The notes beneath the pieces are model-generated. The model was given only the letters and a program-made list of their open reading frames with translations. It was not told the DNA's origin and ran no database searches. The position numbers and the translations under genes were made by a program. This document shows, piece after piece, positions 22,691-35,082 of a stretch of DNA of 64,000 nucleotides (its first letter is position 1; each line of letters begins with the position of its first letter). The DNA comes from Mytilus edulis (Eukaryota; Mollusca; Bivalvia; Mytilida; Mytilidae), in NCBI RefSeq assembly GCF_963676685.1, contig NC_092344.1, forward strand, positions 51,110,830 to 51,174,829. Direction: 5' to 3'.

Positions 22691-23949
22691 AATAAAGACG
22701 AGTAAAGAAAGGGGGAAACGAGCCTTTATGTAGTAAGAGGTTGGTAAGTTTTAAATTATTATTTTTTGTTTTAAATATCTAGGCTTCTTCATCAATTTTT
22801 ACATTATTTACGATTTAATTAGGTTTTCTTCTATCTTTCTGTTAAATTTGTTCTTAATTTTTTTCTTGTAATCAGTGACGATTAATACGTTGACATATTG
22901 TACTTTCAAATCGGTGTTATTGAGTAAAGATTAATTACTTTTCTTATCTTAATGAAATGCTTAAAGAAAGATGAAACGAGGAAGATTTTAGTACATAAAT
23001 TTAAAATGTTGAATAAACAGAAACAACGATTCGCTATCCAATCTTTAACCCCCTCACCCTCCCCCAACCCCAAATTTAAATTCGATACCCGAATAGTCCC
23101 TTTATAGGAATAAATATGCCAAAAGTCGTAATGAATTTCATTGAGTCTAAAAATTATTCAAATCAGATTTCATTTATATGAATATTTTTAAGTACATGAT
23201 TTCTTTTTTGGCAGAAACTACAAAAAAATCGTTATTATCTGTTCTGACTTTAAAACACTGATTTAAGATTTTCACTGTGTACACAAAATAAAATAAAATA
23301 TTTCATCTCCCAGTTTAGATAATAAAAAAGGAAGGAGCAACCTTTCTTTTTTCATCAGGGGGCCTCGTTTGTTTGCCAAGAAGTCTAAGTAGTTCTTCTA
23401 CTGTAATCACAAGACAGTCAACACTGAGGATTTGAGGGCGAACTCCGCCCGTGCTGGGGGTTTCGACTCCAATATTAATTGATTAGGACTGTCAGTTTTG
23501 CTATCAAAGGTGTGTGGTTTTCTCCGTGCACTCCTGCCTCTCTACCAATAAATACTGGGCGCCACGAAAAACATCAACAATCAATCCATCGTTTTTTTTT
23601 CTTATTTTGAAACTACGATGTATGTAACAAGTGTTTAATCAATTTTTTTGTAACTTCAAGTCAGATGGCGGATTCATTTTATTTTTTTTTTTTTTTGGGG
23701 GGGGGGGATCGAATTGGTTGTTCATCTTTGCATTGGAGAACGAAACGTTTTTAGTATCGCTACAATCGTTGATATTTTTTAATTTTATAGAATACATGTC
23801 ACACCCCTTTCATAATCCAGGAAACGCCCCTGAAGGTAAGAATAGATTTGAACTGTGCAGTATATCTGAGGTAGTTAACGCACATCTTAGCTGTGCATTA
23901 TTCAGATTATAGCACAGTAAGAACAAAGAGATTTAGACCATGTCATGTG
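22691..23949. other. Spacer between duplication copies
   Basis: No gene was seen. It contains a degraded SINE (23358-23590) and a T/G homopolymer tract at 23678-23708. Confidence 0.5.
23358..23590 (+). mobile_element. tRNA-related SINE, degraded
   Basis: GTCAACACTGAGGATTTGAG, GGTTTTCTCCGTGCACTCCT and ACCAATAAATACTGG follow in the same order as in the 47537 copy, with more substitutions in the tRNA-like head. Confidence 0.7.
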
Positions 23950-26900
23950 TTAAAGTTTGTTTAACAATCATCTCACTGCGCTCTGTTACGAATGTAGTTT
24001 GAATCCGTTTTAACCTTTCTTAAAATCTGTCAGAAAAAAGTTTTAAACACTTTATATGATTCTTAGGAACCATGTTTGACAGCTGTTCTACCCTAGAACA
24101 TTTTTGAACGGTTATGTTTTTAGAAAAGTTCCCGTTTTTTTTCCAGATTAACGAAAAATAACAAATCTTTGTCGTAAATGCATGTATAGAAATCCTGTAA
24201 TCTTTTACAAAGGCCAAAAGACTTCCTCAACGTCTAGAACTTATCAGGGAGTTTTTTCACGTCTACATTCTGACAGTTTTTAGCAATTCTCCCGTAAAAC
24301 AATTTCTAACAGTTTTTAACAGTTCTACCCTTAAACAATTTCTGACAGTTTTAAACAGTTCTACCCTTGAACAATTTCTGACAGTTTTTAACAGTTATAC
24401 CCTTGAATAATTTCTGACAGTTGTATCCTTGAACATGTTTGAACAGTTCTACCATTGACTCTAATATGACGTGCTTCTTTTGCTTTGTGAAAAAACCCAT
24501 GCTCTTAATCCAATAAAATTTGTTTGCACATGCGTATATTGACTACTGCAGAATACTGAATTTTATAAAATTGACAGGCATTTAATATATTTCATTAACT
24601 TAAAACACTTCCAAACTCTTAAATGATGCACATGTTGTTACTTATTCATTTTGCATGACTGTAATGTGTTGCAACTCGAAATTGACATATTTGACCCAGA
24701 TACTACAACAGTTCATGCTGGCTATTCAAAACTCCTCCATCTGAAAAAAATCACATTGCTAGTCCTTTGCTTGTTTATAAAACAAAGGAGGTCCACGAAA
24801 GAGCCCACACAAACGCTCGCACACTTATTCATTTCGGACTTAGAAACTACCTTAATTTTCCTAATCAGAATCGAATAATTGATGCAAACTTTACTTTATT
24901 GTAGTTTTAACATGCTTAGGCATTATTCGTGTTAGTTTAGCTCGGGCAAAAATAATCACGAAAATAATGCCTACCCATGTTAGAACTACAATAAAGTATA
25001 GCTTGCATCAATTATTTCTTAAACAGTTATGGACAGTTCTTACCTATAGCATGTTGAATAGTTCTACCCACGAACAGATTCACAAAGTCACATTCAATCC
25101 AGAACAATTTTTTACAGTTTTACCTTAGAACAGGTTTTACAAAATAATTTTACCCTTTCAGAGTTATTTTGTATAAATGTTCTTTGACAGATTATAAATG
25201 CTGACAGATTGGAAGAGATAAATAAAAAACTTGATTTTAGCTATATGGTCCGAGGACAAATGCAGTTATCGTTATTTGGTTTTCGTTGTCTTTTTAATAT
25301 GGCCCCTAGAATAAACAGTGTATAACTTGCATTTTTTTTTATATATACCTACCCAATTTATTTCCTGATATTTGATGCATGAAATATTAAGTGAGGGAGT
25401 GAAATTACATGCTTCAAAAAACTGTGTGCTGAATTTTTAATGTTAAGTATTGATATGGTCTATTTAAAAAAAGTCAAAAATTAGTATGTCTGAAACTGAC
25501 TGAATGTTAGACCCCCTTAACACAGAATTGTCCATATTTTGAGCTAGAGCTGGTGAAGTTTTTATAATTTTAATAGTATTAGTCCCAACACACTACACTG
25601 TAAAAAATCGTTTTGAGATAGACCAGGTGCGATTTTTTTTTATTGTCTAAAAGAAATACACTTACGAAATAACTGTGTTCTAGGGCCACATGGGGAACAA
25701 TTTCCTTATATTGATTGTTATTTAGGTCCGGAAATAGAAAGAATAGACTTAATACTTAAAAATCTATTTGCGAATGATAAATCCATATCTTTTATAAATG
25801 TGACTATATTGGTTTTATATCTTTTTAAAAATATTACTATGTCTATTGAAATAATATGATATGTTTTTTTGGATTTTTTTTTTTTTTTTTTTTTACATAT
25901 ATTGAATTGGTAAAATCTATCCCCAATTATATGACATGTACGATCAAAAACAAAGAATTTCTCAGTGACTGTTCAATACGAAATCTCTACTTGTAACTGA
26001 TTTCAAAATTAAATTATATATCACAAGTAATTATTTTGAAATGGGCCGATGATGATTGGGTGTTGTCATCGTCGACAACTGGATACTGATGAGGACGACA
26101 GAGGAAAAGTAGCTAATATAAACGTATTATACATGTATTTAGCCTTGCAAATTTTTTTAGATGTTTATTATTTTACATTGTGTTGTATTAAATGTCTCTG
26201 TTATTATATAAGAAAACAAATAAAATAAAATGGCCACAATGTGTTATTTTTACCTATTTAAATCACGATTATTATGGCATTTGCTACATGAATATATAAA
26301 GTTTTAGATGTTCAACAAATTCCTTTTCTAATGTACAAGGAAATAGTGTTTCATTTGTTCTTACATTTGCCTTAATTAATTAATATCTACCTACCAGAAG
26401 CAAGAAAAGTAAATAAAGATAAACAAAATTGTAGGCCTTCCATTTTGAACAAGAACTTATTGGTAATTGTCTGGTTCACGGATGTATGATTTTAAAAGGC
26501 CTATAACAATTGATCAATAGGTCGATATTTAAGTACATCTATTTATAAAATACCCCTACAGTACAGGTACAGTCTGTAAAGGTATATTCCAAAAATGTCT
26601 ATATGCCGTATTTTATTTGAAATGTCCGAATACTTTGTACGTGTATGATAAGATAAGATAATATATTTTTTATTTCAATTAATGGGCACATGAAGAGCAA
26701 AGTAATGTAAACAGATTTATGGGCAAACTGGAAAAAAAAACGTGTAAAAATGTGTAACGTTTAATATTTCAAATTTCAAAATAGGTGGGTTTTTTTTTTT
26801 CAATTTCCCTAATTTATGTAAAAGAATAAATCGGACCCCGAAACAACACATGGAGTAGTTTTAATATTCATTAAAGTCCCACTGATAACTAGATTTGCCA

Positions 26901-27860
26901 TTCCAAGCAATAGCGGATGGCACCCATCCCACCATTGCCACTAAACTTCAACTATTTTGAGAATTTTAAACAGCCAATTCACAAAAATACTTCACAACGC
27001 AGCTTGGGGCATTTTTCAATTTTTCACATTTTTTATGTTTCCATGGTAATGGCGGCCATTTTAAAAATTGCAAGTTCAAAAGTCCAATCTTTACTTGCCT
27101 GTTTTCATTTAAATCAATTTTGGAGGAAATTTTGGACATTTTTGCCGTCTATGGTTACGGTGTCCATTTCAAAATTCTAATAACAACAGCAACATATATG
27201 TCATATTATATAATCATGATGTTTCATTGTGTTTCCTCTTATATTCCTTAAGAAATTGCGGCTTTTATGTTTTTTCCCTTATGGTCAGTGTTAAACTTTT
27301 CTCCAGTTCCCCGTCATTGACACTTTAGCTCTGAAAGATCGAGACGACCTACGGATTCATATGGCAGGGGCCATGAAAAACAATAGAGTCCAGCGTGATT
27401 TTGTCTCTGTACATATCTCTGATGGATGATGACAATGGCAGACAAGTTAATTTTTACCTTCATAATTTTTTTAAAACTAAATGTGCATGCCTGTTCCATA
27501 TTTTTTGTTCATCTTTGTAGCAAATAATGACAATAGGTATGTACACAATATATTGTTATATTTATGTTTCATTTATTGTCTTGTCATAAATCCAGTTTTT
27601 TTTCCCAATTTGAATTTTAATTTGTCTCATCTTTTTGCTGGCCCTATTAAAGACTACACGTACGTTAATTGTAGGAGGTCGTACGGCGACAACCTATAGT
27701 TGCTTGAAGCCGATTCATTTAGACTATGTAGGATAGTTGTCTAATCAGCAAGTATACCATATCTCTTTGTTCAAAACGTGTTTTCTTTCGTCTATAGCTT
27801 TACTAGTTATCATACATCAGTTTGTATTTTCTTCATAAAATTATAGACGAATACATTTAG
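23950..27860. repeat. Segmental duplication, copy 2
   Basis: Direct-orientation copy of 18124-22690. It lacks the family-3 insertion, has a shorter minisatellite (24275-24450), and is interrupted near its 3' end by about 500 bp (27205-27715) before homology resumes through TTCAAAACGTGTTTT to about 27860. Confidence 0.9.
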
Positions 27861-28607
27861 AATTTCTACGAAATTGTCTGAAAATGACTATTATTGGTTA
27901 ATAATTTCACTATTTACTGAATATGAACTTTTTACAGGAAGCACACATTTTGCCGTAAAATACCGGTTAATAGTTTATAAAAATTGTTAACGATTAAAGA
28001 CCCATTTACAGGAAAATATTGAAAGCAAATTTATACCAGGCTTTTTTCTCCTGTCTGTCTTCGCGTCGGGAAATAATTTGTGTCTCAGGGGACAATAATG
28101 TCCCCTTAACAATTAAATAAGTGTATTATTTTGCTTGAACTTATATTCTCACAGACATTTTACCTAAATAATCCATTGAGCTTCGTTAATGTATTAATTA
28201 TTTGCCGTTAAAATACCCTGCTTACAAAAAGACCAAACTCGAAGGAAAATTCAAAACGGAAAGTCCCTTAACAAATGGCAAATTTTTAAATCAAAAGCTT
28301 AAACACATCAAACGAATCATCGGGAAAACAACTGTGACTCATAGTCCTAACTTGGTACAGACATTTCCTTATGTAGAAAGTTATGAGTTAAGCCAGGTTT
28401 TATATCTAGCTAAACCTTCACAGCCAAACAGACTGGTTCAGAATAATTCAATGTCTTGATTTTTGTGTGTGTTTTCTCGTTTATAGACCGTGAAAACTAA
28501 CACTTTAAAACAATGAATTTAAGTGATCCGTTATGGTTTGCTTTCAAATAATAATATGCGTGTATATGGTGTCAGTATACAAAATTAAATATAGTAAATT
28601 GTTCAAA
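27861..28607. other. Spacer upstream of the second membrane gene
   Basis: Includes a small hairpin (AGGGGACAATAATGTCCCCT at about 28088-28107) and, at 28235-28440, a repeat piece with GAAAATTCAAAACGGAAAGT also seen at 14885. The last ~150 bases should hold the promoter of the gene at 28608; no TATA box is clear. Confidence 0.5.
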
Positions 28608-31600
28608 ATGGCTTCCCGATCGTTGTTGATATTAATATCTGTAGTGACCATAGGTAATGTATGATTCATAATATTGTAAACTTTTTAAAAAACAAAAGTT
28701 TTAAAAGCAGTTTTTCAAATGAGGTGATTCTTATAGTCAGATATTTTTGTTATGCACCAGAAACATACAAGACATAGTACAAATGTATTCCTATATGTCT
28801 TTGCATAAACTTTTCTTTTCTACAAACATTTTGACATACATTTATCTTGTTATTGCTAAGGAACAGTGTATGTTTGAAAATATAATGATTATTGATATGT
28901 AGTCAGTCTTTAATATTTACTCTTCTTTTTTCCAGGACTTTTTGAACTCGTTGAATCGACTAAACTTGATCCTGAGTAAGTATTTGTAAATAAAAAGGTG
29001 TCAATGAATTCCATGCGTATGTATGAAATAAAAAGAGACGTAACCTATAATATTCTTGAGTGAAATAAAAAGCTATTATCTGTGAAAAAACAAAAGCGTC
29101 TGCACTCAAAGTATTAAAATCGTAGTGTTGGGAACAGTAGTTCGGTAGGACCGAAACAATTCAAATATTATAGACAAATTTGTTTGTCAGGAGTCAGGAT
29201 CCTTATATTTTTTCCATTCCACTTTGCGGGTGCGAGTGCTGCTTTGTAGCGACATTAGCCTAGTCTTTTTCGAAATCTACAAGGGTTTATTTTACGTGCA
29301 AGAGAGGTTAAGAGCCTGTTGTTCAGTGGTTGTCGTTTATTGATCATGTGGGTCTCGTTACTCGTTTTAATATAGATTAAATCGTTGGTTCTCCCGTTTG
29401 AAAGGCTTGAAATACAAAAGTAATTTTGGGGCTTGCTGTTCGGCCAAGGCTTCGTGTTGAAAGCCGTTCTTTTTCTTTTTTTTACCTATGCTGGTTTACT
29501 TTTAACACATTGTGACTAAGATGGAGAGTTGTCTCATTGGCACATCGACATCTTATTTCTAAATTGATAATGTGCAGTGAACTACAGAGACATGCGAACA
29601 TATAACGAAGTGAAATCAACTGCTTTGGAAATGTAAGTATTCCCTGTTCCTCACTATTAAACCCCATGCACCATCCTGTGTAGTCTAGTATTGATAAACA
29701 CGGCAAATTTCAATCTGAAATCTGCTGTGGGAGCAGCACATATCAGATTGCTATGCCAGTCCGAAGTTTTTGCCCTTCTTGTTGGAACCCAAAGGATATC
29801 ATCGAGGTGTAAAAACAAGGTAAACCATAGACTTAAACCATCCGACAGCAAAAACATATAACATGTTAAACATCTGTTTTGCTTTGAGGAATGTATAAAT
29901 ACTCAGTCAAGTCTGATCGAAATGGAAACGTTAATTCCAAAACAATTTAAAAGAAACGGAGTGTCACGTTTCCTTTGTGTGAAAAAAAAACTCTTGCAAA
30001 GGGGTATCTGTAGGTGGCCAAGTTCTCTCTATCATGCCCTATCAAACAATCCCCAACTTTCAAGTTCATGTCGCAGTCAAAATTCCATACCATACATCCG
30101 GCCGAACACTTTGGGGAACCTGGTTTTATAGCTAGCTAAACCTCTCACATGTATGACAGTCGTATCAAATTCCATTATACTATCACCGATGCGTGAACAA
30201 AACAAACAGACACAATAGGTAAAAATGTCAAAAATAGGGGTACAGCAGTCAACATTGTGTTATCATCTTAATCACTGTAAAAACAACAAATGTAACGAAG
30301 AAGCACAAAAAGGCATACATCAAATTAACATCCTCATTTTGATTATATTATACGATTTTATTTGTCTATGTAAAATGCACCCATCAAGGAAGGAGGGTTT
30401 TCAGTACTGGTGTAAAATTGCGTGTTTGAAATTCGCACAGGTAGACATGACATAATTTTGTCGTTCAAAGTATGACGGGATGCATAAATACAGTCACGCA
30501 AAAAAGATATAACAAAAACTAACTTCACAGTTAAAGTAATAATAATAAATAAAATAATAGTGTGGTTCAAAGTATGACGGGATACATAAGTACAGAGTCA
30601 CGTCAAATGTATATCACAAAAAAAGTTTGTTAACAGTAAAAGTACTGTAATATTAATAAATAAAATAATTTTGTCATTCAAAGTATGACAAGATACATAG
30701 GTACAGAGTCACATCATAAAATAATTTTGTCGTTCAAAGTATGATGGGATACATGAGCACAGAGTTACGTCAAAAGATATCTCAAAAAACAGACTTAACA
30801 GTAAATGTAATATTAATAAAGGCAAATAAAAGAATGATAGAACACGTTATTAAGATGATGAACAACGTCAGTACGCAAAATCTATACTTCAAGACCATCG
30901 TGAAGTTGATACGGAATATTTATCAACAAGTTCTGGGTACCTTCCGATGAACTTTTTTAGAAAAAGGACGAGAACGAGACGTTCTTTGACATACCCCTGG
31001 TTCATCAACTTTCTGCTCAGACACTGGTGACGTTTTACAAAGTCTGAGTAGGAGCTGCAAGCTCTTGAATACCGAATTAGTTGGGAAATGAATATTCCAT
31101 ATGCAGGTGAAGTTGGTATATTGCTACTGAGGTGGGAGAAATTGATAATTTCAAAATCAAAATCGTCTCGTTTGTCATAGATTCTGGTTCTCAGATGACT
31201 GTGTATGTCAAATTCGAGGTAAAAGTCTAAAAATGAGGCGGAGGAAGCCGTGTCTGTTGTCTCTTTAATTTCTAGTTCTGGTGGATATACTAATGGAACC
31301 CAATCAGAAAAGTTCGGATTGTTAATGGAAAGAACATCATAAATATATCTGAAAGTGAAATTAAATAACCTGGCTTCTTTGATCTTCTTGTTTTTGACAA
31401 GTGTTTGAAGGAACTCCGATTCATATGAAAACAAGAAGAGGTCAGCAAGGAGAGGCGCGCAGTTCTTTCCCATAGGAATGCCGACAATTTGTTGAAAAAG
31501 TCTACCTCCAAACTCAACAAATATGTTGTCGATAAGAAACTCCAGCATACTGACCACTTGTTCTTTTGTGTAGCATGTTTTACCTTTTTGTTTGTCAATA

Positions 31601-34261
31601 TTAACGAAATATGCCTTATGAAATCCCAAAGTTATAAATAGCGTATGCTACCATTTTTATGTTGAAAGGCATTGTGGATTATTTCTTTTAGGCGATTTTT
31701 CAATTTCACATGGGGAATGGTGGTATACAGGGTTGAAAAATCAAAAGTTTTGATAGAACTAATTTCAGAAATAGACCGAGATTTAAAATTGTCTAGAAGT
31801 TCTTTAGAATTTTTAAGAATCCACATATGGTTAATACCACTACGCGAGTAAACAGTTTCACAGTATTTCTGAAGACCCTCTTTCACTGCGGATAAAATTT
31901 TAGTCAATCTAATGGACAATTCTTTAGTGGAACATGAAGATGAGCCAGCAATATACCGTTGTTTGTACGGAATTTTATGAAGCTTTGGTATCCAATACAA
32001 ACAAGGTAAGTCCTCCAATTTGGTGTTCAATGTAATGTTTATTGAAGCCATGAAGGACTTATGATTTGCTAAAATCTCATCCTTGTCAAATAATATGTCT
32101 TTGTATGTGGGATTACCTGAGTGCTCCTTAATACCCAATTCTTTTACAAGACATTCGTAGTAATACGATTTACAAACAAAGACAATATTATTTGAAGCTT
32201 TGTCCGCAGGAACAACAACATACTTATCATGAAGAGATGATAGACATTTCATGGCCTCTTTGTCTCTGAAAACGGACTTCGGTCGATCGTTCACACAGTT
32301 TTTCAACTTGTGAATGCGACGTTTTATCAGATAGTTTTAACCCATTCTGACAAAGTGTCTAGTTAAACTTCTTCTCGCTTAGCCCATGCTCTGGCGTAGT
32401 CCTCAATGGAATCCATAATTATTTTGAAGTTATGGTTCCAATTAATGTGTTGAGGTCTCTAAACTTAGGACCATGAGAAATCACCTTTCGGAGATTTTCA
32501 TGTAAAATTATGTTTAGATCTCCAGTTATAACATGACCAGAGGGGCTGTAATTATAAGGTGAGTGGGAACAGTCACATGTCGGATGGTTTTTTAAGTATT
32601 GTTCTAAGTCAAGGTCCTGCAATGCTTGTTTATAGTTAAATATTTTAGGTGCAATGGTTTTGGTGTAACTGTAGGATACAATAGGAACAGATTGATTTTG
32701 AAAATAAATAGGAATTTTAGATGTTACCTCCTTGTGATGTAGAACGTTGCCGATATTGATTGCATCAATTCCTCTATTGGCAAAATCAACAGGAAGGAAT
32801 TTCCTCTTTTTGTCGGGATCAACTACGTTCTTAGTAGTTTCTTAGTCAAGGGAATGGTCGTATTTCACACAAGTCTACAAGCAGCAAATAAAATTGACAA
32901 TGGAAATAAGGAATGTGTCAAAAGGACAAAACCCGACCAAAGAGCAGAAAACAGCAGAAGATTAACAATGGGTCTCCAACACAGCAAGAAAATTACGCAC
33001 CCGGAGTCGGGCTTCGGCTGGCACTAAAACACCGACAAGGGATGCATACTATAAGAAACATCTACATTTTAGAAATTGATATTCAAATTATTAGAGATAT
33101 ATTTAATAAAATATAAAAACCAAAAATAATTACCAAGAGATGTATTACTAATATGATACAATATTAGGGACATTTATGCTGTTTTACTATTTGAAATTGT
33201 TTTTCGTATTTTGGTACCAATAAAATAAAGTAGTCTCCATTCTTTTTATAAGCAACACAAACTAATCTTTAAAAGACATTAGATCGGTCTATTGAAAGCA
33301 TCGTCCGATTTCATACTAAGTGTAAATGTACTAAATGCATGTATATACGGTAACTACAGACGGCCTTTATCAAAAGACACTGAAATGTCGTCTAGTAGTT
33401 TTATTAATAATCTATAATTTAATTCGAATACTAGTATGCAAACAATTGTTTTTTTTATTATTTTGATAATCATGAAATAATTTCATTTAAATTGATTTTT
33501 TCAGTGCTGGTTTGAAATATTATATTATTGGCGGAACCGTCTTGGGAATATTCCTAGCCATTGTTGTGATTTCATTGTTTGTACTCTGTTGGTGCTGTAG
33601 ATTACAGAAGCCTAAAGAGGATATGACAGAATTGAAGACACTAGATGTACGCTCACGTTTTAGTGAGGCAACAACACCAAAACACGCTGTCATTGCAAGT
33701 AAGCCATTATCATTTCTGTAACTTTTATGGTGTGTTTGATTGAATAATCTATGTTTAACAGCACTTTCGGCGTTATAATCTATTTCTAGTGGAAGGAAAT
33801 CGCTTGCTTGGAGAAAATAACTGACCGTCTGCAGGACACTAACAATCCTAGTATATTAAAGTTGGATCTGAACGTGCTGCCACGTGCGGGGTTCCAATTC
33901 CCAGTGTATTTCACTTTAAAAAATTTAATTTTGTCTTAAATCTTTTGCAAACATTATTATCTTAGAAAAAACAACATCAGACCGCTTAAAGATTTGTTTG
34001 GAAAACTGTACATGAATTTAGGATTGTCATTTTACCATCTTTTTTTTCAATTTCGAAGAACCCGTATGAATATAAAAATATGGGAAATTAGGAAAAAATT
34101 ATAGACTTCATACCATTTTATTATCAAAAAATATATTAACTTTAATATGCATGTGTGTTTTAGGTATGGCACCTCGCAGGGACTTCATGAAGAAAGGAGA
34201 CGATCCATTACCTTATAAAAAGAAACCCAGACTTTTAAGAAGAGAAGAAAGTTATGTCTAA
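28608..34261 (+). CDS. Small single-pass membrane protein with basic tail (4 exons)
   Basis: Exons 28608-28653 (46 bp), 28936-28975 (40), 33505-33698 (194), 34164-34261 (98). Junctions are GT-AG, phases 1, 2, 1; total 378 bp, 125 residues. Signal-type start MASRSLLILISVVTIG, a short outer segment (LFELVESTKLDPDAG), a transmembrane helix at about 35-57 (YIIGGTVLGIFLAIVVISLF and following) ending CWCCR, possibly palmitoylated, then a cytosolic part ending with a Lys/Arg-rich tail (YKKKPRLLRREESYV). Exon sizes and phases parallel the minus-strand gene at 14323-17968, arguing for common descent, but the tails differ and no PPxY is present. Intron 2 (28976-33504) hosts an antisense Penelope-like element. 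AATAAA follows at 34321. Function unknown. Confidence 0.78.
29200..29310 (-). repeat. Dispersed repeat shared, inverted, with 59640-59770
   Basis: CCACTTTGCGGGTGCGAGTG and TTTTTCGAAATCTACAAGGG are found as reverse complements in the same order at 59680-59755. Confidence 0.75.
29310..29560 (+). repeat. Divergent family-1 repeat
   Basis: GAGCCTGTTGTTCAGTGGTT at the start and GAGAGTTGTCTCATTGGCAC near the end, with a divergent middle. Located in intron 2 of the gene at 28608. Confidence 0.65.
30141..30888 (-). repeat. 3' region of the Penelope-like element with ~102-111-bp tandem repeats
   Basis: The anchor TTCAAAGTATGA recurs at about 30465, 30567, 30678 and 30735 inside units ending with AATATTAATAAATAAAATAA; the third unit is truncated. 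This lies just past the end of the RT frame on the element's sense strand. No GIY-YIG endonuclease frame is visible here. Confidence 0.7.
30889..32841 (-). pseudogene. Penelope-like retroelement reverse transcriptase, frameshifted
   Basis: Minus-strand frames: 32841-32419 (N-terminal part with CDCSHSPYNYSPSGHVITGD), a broken part at 32418-32307 with two stops, 32306-31632 (VPADKASNNIVFVCKSYYYE, YWIPKLHKIPYKQRYIAGSS, TFDFSTLYTTIPH) and 31629-30889 (GIPMGKNCAPLLADLFLF, FRYIYDVLS, YLEFDIHSHLRTRIYDKRDD). These are the RT blocks of Penelope-like elements. The catalytic YIDD is YIYD here (31336-31347), losing one metal-binding Asp, and a one-base shift separates the two main frames near 31631. No C-terminal GIY-YIG nuclease is seen. 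It lies antisense in intron 2 of the host membrane gene. Confidence 0.88.
32893..33035 (+). repeat. Dispersed family-2 repeat
   Basis: Motifs GGAATGTGTCAAAAGGACAA, ACCCGACCAAAGAGCAGA and CGCACCCGGAGTCGGGCTTC recur at 53168-53335 and 55232-55380. Confidence 0.75.
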
Positions 34262-34320
34262 CAGTTTTTAATGACTCAAAGGGGATTTTCATTGAAAAAT
34301 ATAAATTTACGCAGACTTAA

Positions 34321-34326
34321 AATAAA
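34321..34326 (+). terminator. Poly(A) signal AATAAA of the membrane gene at 28608-34261
   Basis: First AATAAA downstream of the stop, 60 bases after it, in an AT-rich 3' UTR. Confidence 0.6.
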
Positions 34327-34477
34327 TTTCATTAAAGGTTAATGCGTTGTTGATTGAAATCTGATTCATTCAGTTGAGGCTTAAGCTAGCAATGAGCTAG
34401 ACACGAAAAAGACGACGTGGATACTTTTTACATAATGAATTGAAGCTGTGAGGTTGCTGTTACAAAATAGAATTAAA

Positions 34478-34725
34478 CAAGAAGGTGTCCATAGTACACG
34501 GATTCCACACTCGCACTATCATTTTCTATGTTCAATTGACCGTGATATTGTGGTCCAAACAATAATTAAAAATAGAAAATGCATAATAAAGGCAACATGT
34601 ATACTAAGTTTCAAATTAATTGGACTTCAACTTCATCAAAAACTACTTTGACCAAAAACTTTAACAAACAGACGGGCGGGCGGACTGGATCACCCTCCGC
34701 CATATTCGACACCGAAATAACACAA
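34478..34725 (-). repeat. Family-3 element, inverted copy
   Basis: Reads GGTGTCCATAGTACACGGAT at its left end and TCAAAAACTACTTTGACCAA towards the right, the reverse complement of the 51390-51690 copy; the region after AACAGACGGGCGGGCGGAC diverges. Confidence 0.75.
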
Positions 34726-35082
34726 GTGTCCTAACAAACAACACAATATTGCTGGGTCTTCTAAATGCTCAACGAAACCTCTTTCATTAGTTTTAACATC
34801 AATGCTATATGCTAACGATACTAGTATCTTGACATTGCACAAGGTCATGTTTTTCTCTGACTGTTTATGATGTCTTTACACTAAATCCACTGGATGTTTT
34901 TGTGTACGAATTGATAATTTAGTCTTCGATGCATGATATTTTTTTTAGATGTTAGTGGCTTTGAACAGGTTGTCAGATAACTGATAGTACTCTCAGATCT
35001 GTACCTAGTGTCTTTTTGTTGTTGGGATGTACAAGTACCCGGCCACATCCACTTGTATTTTTGTCCAGGCTGATGAGTTAAA

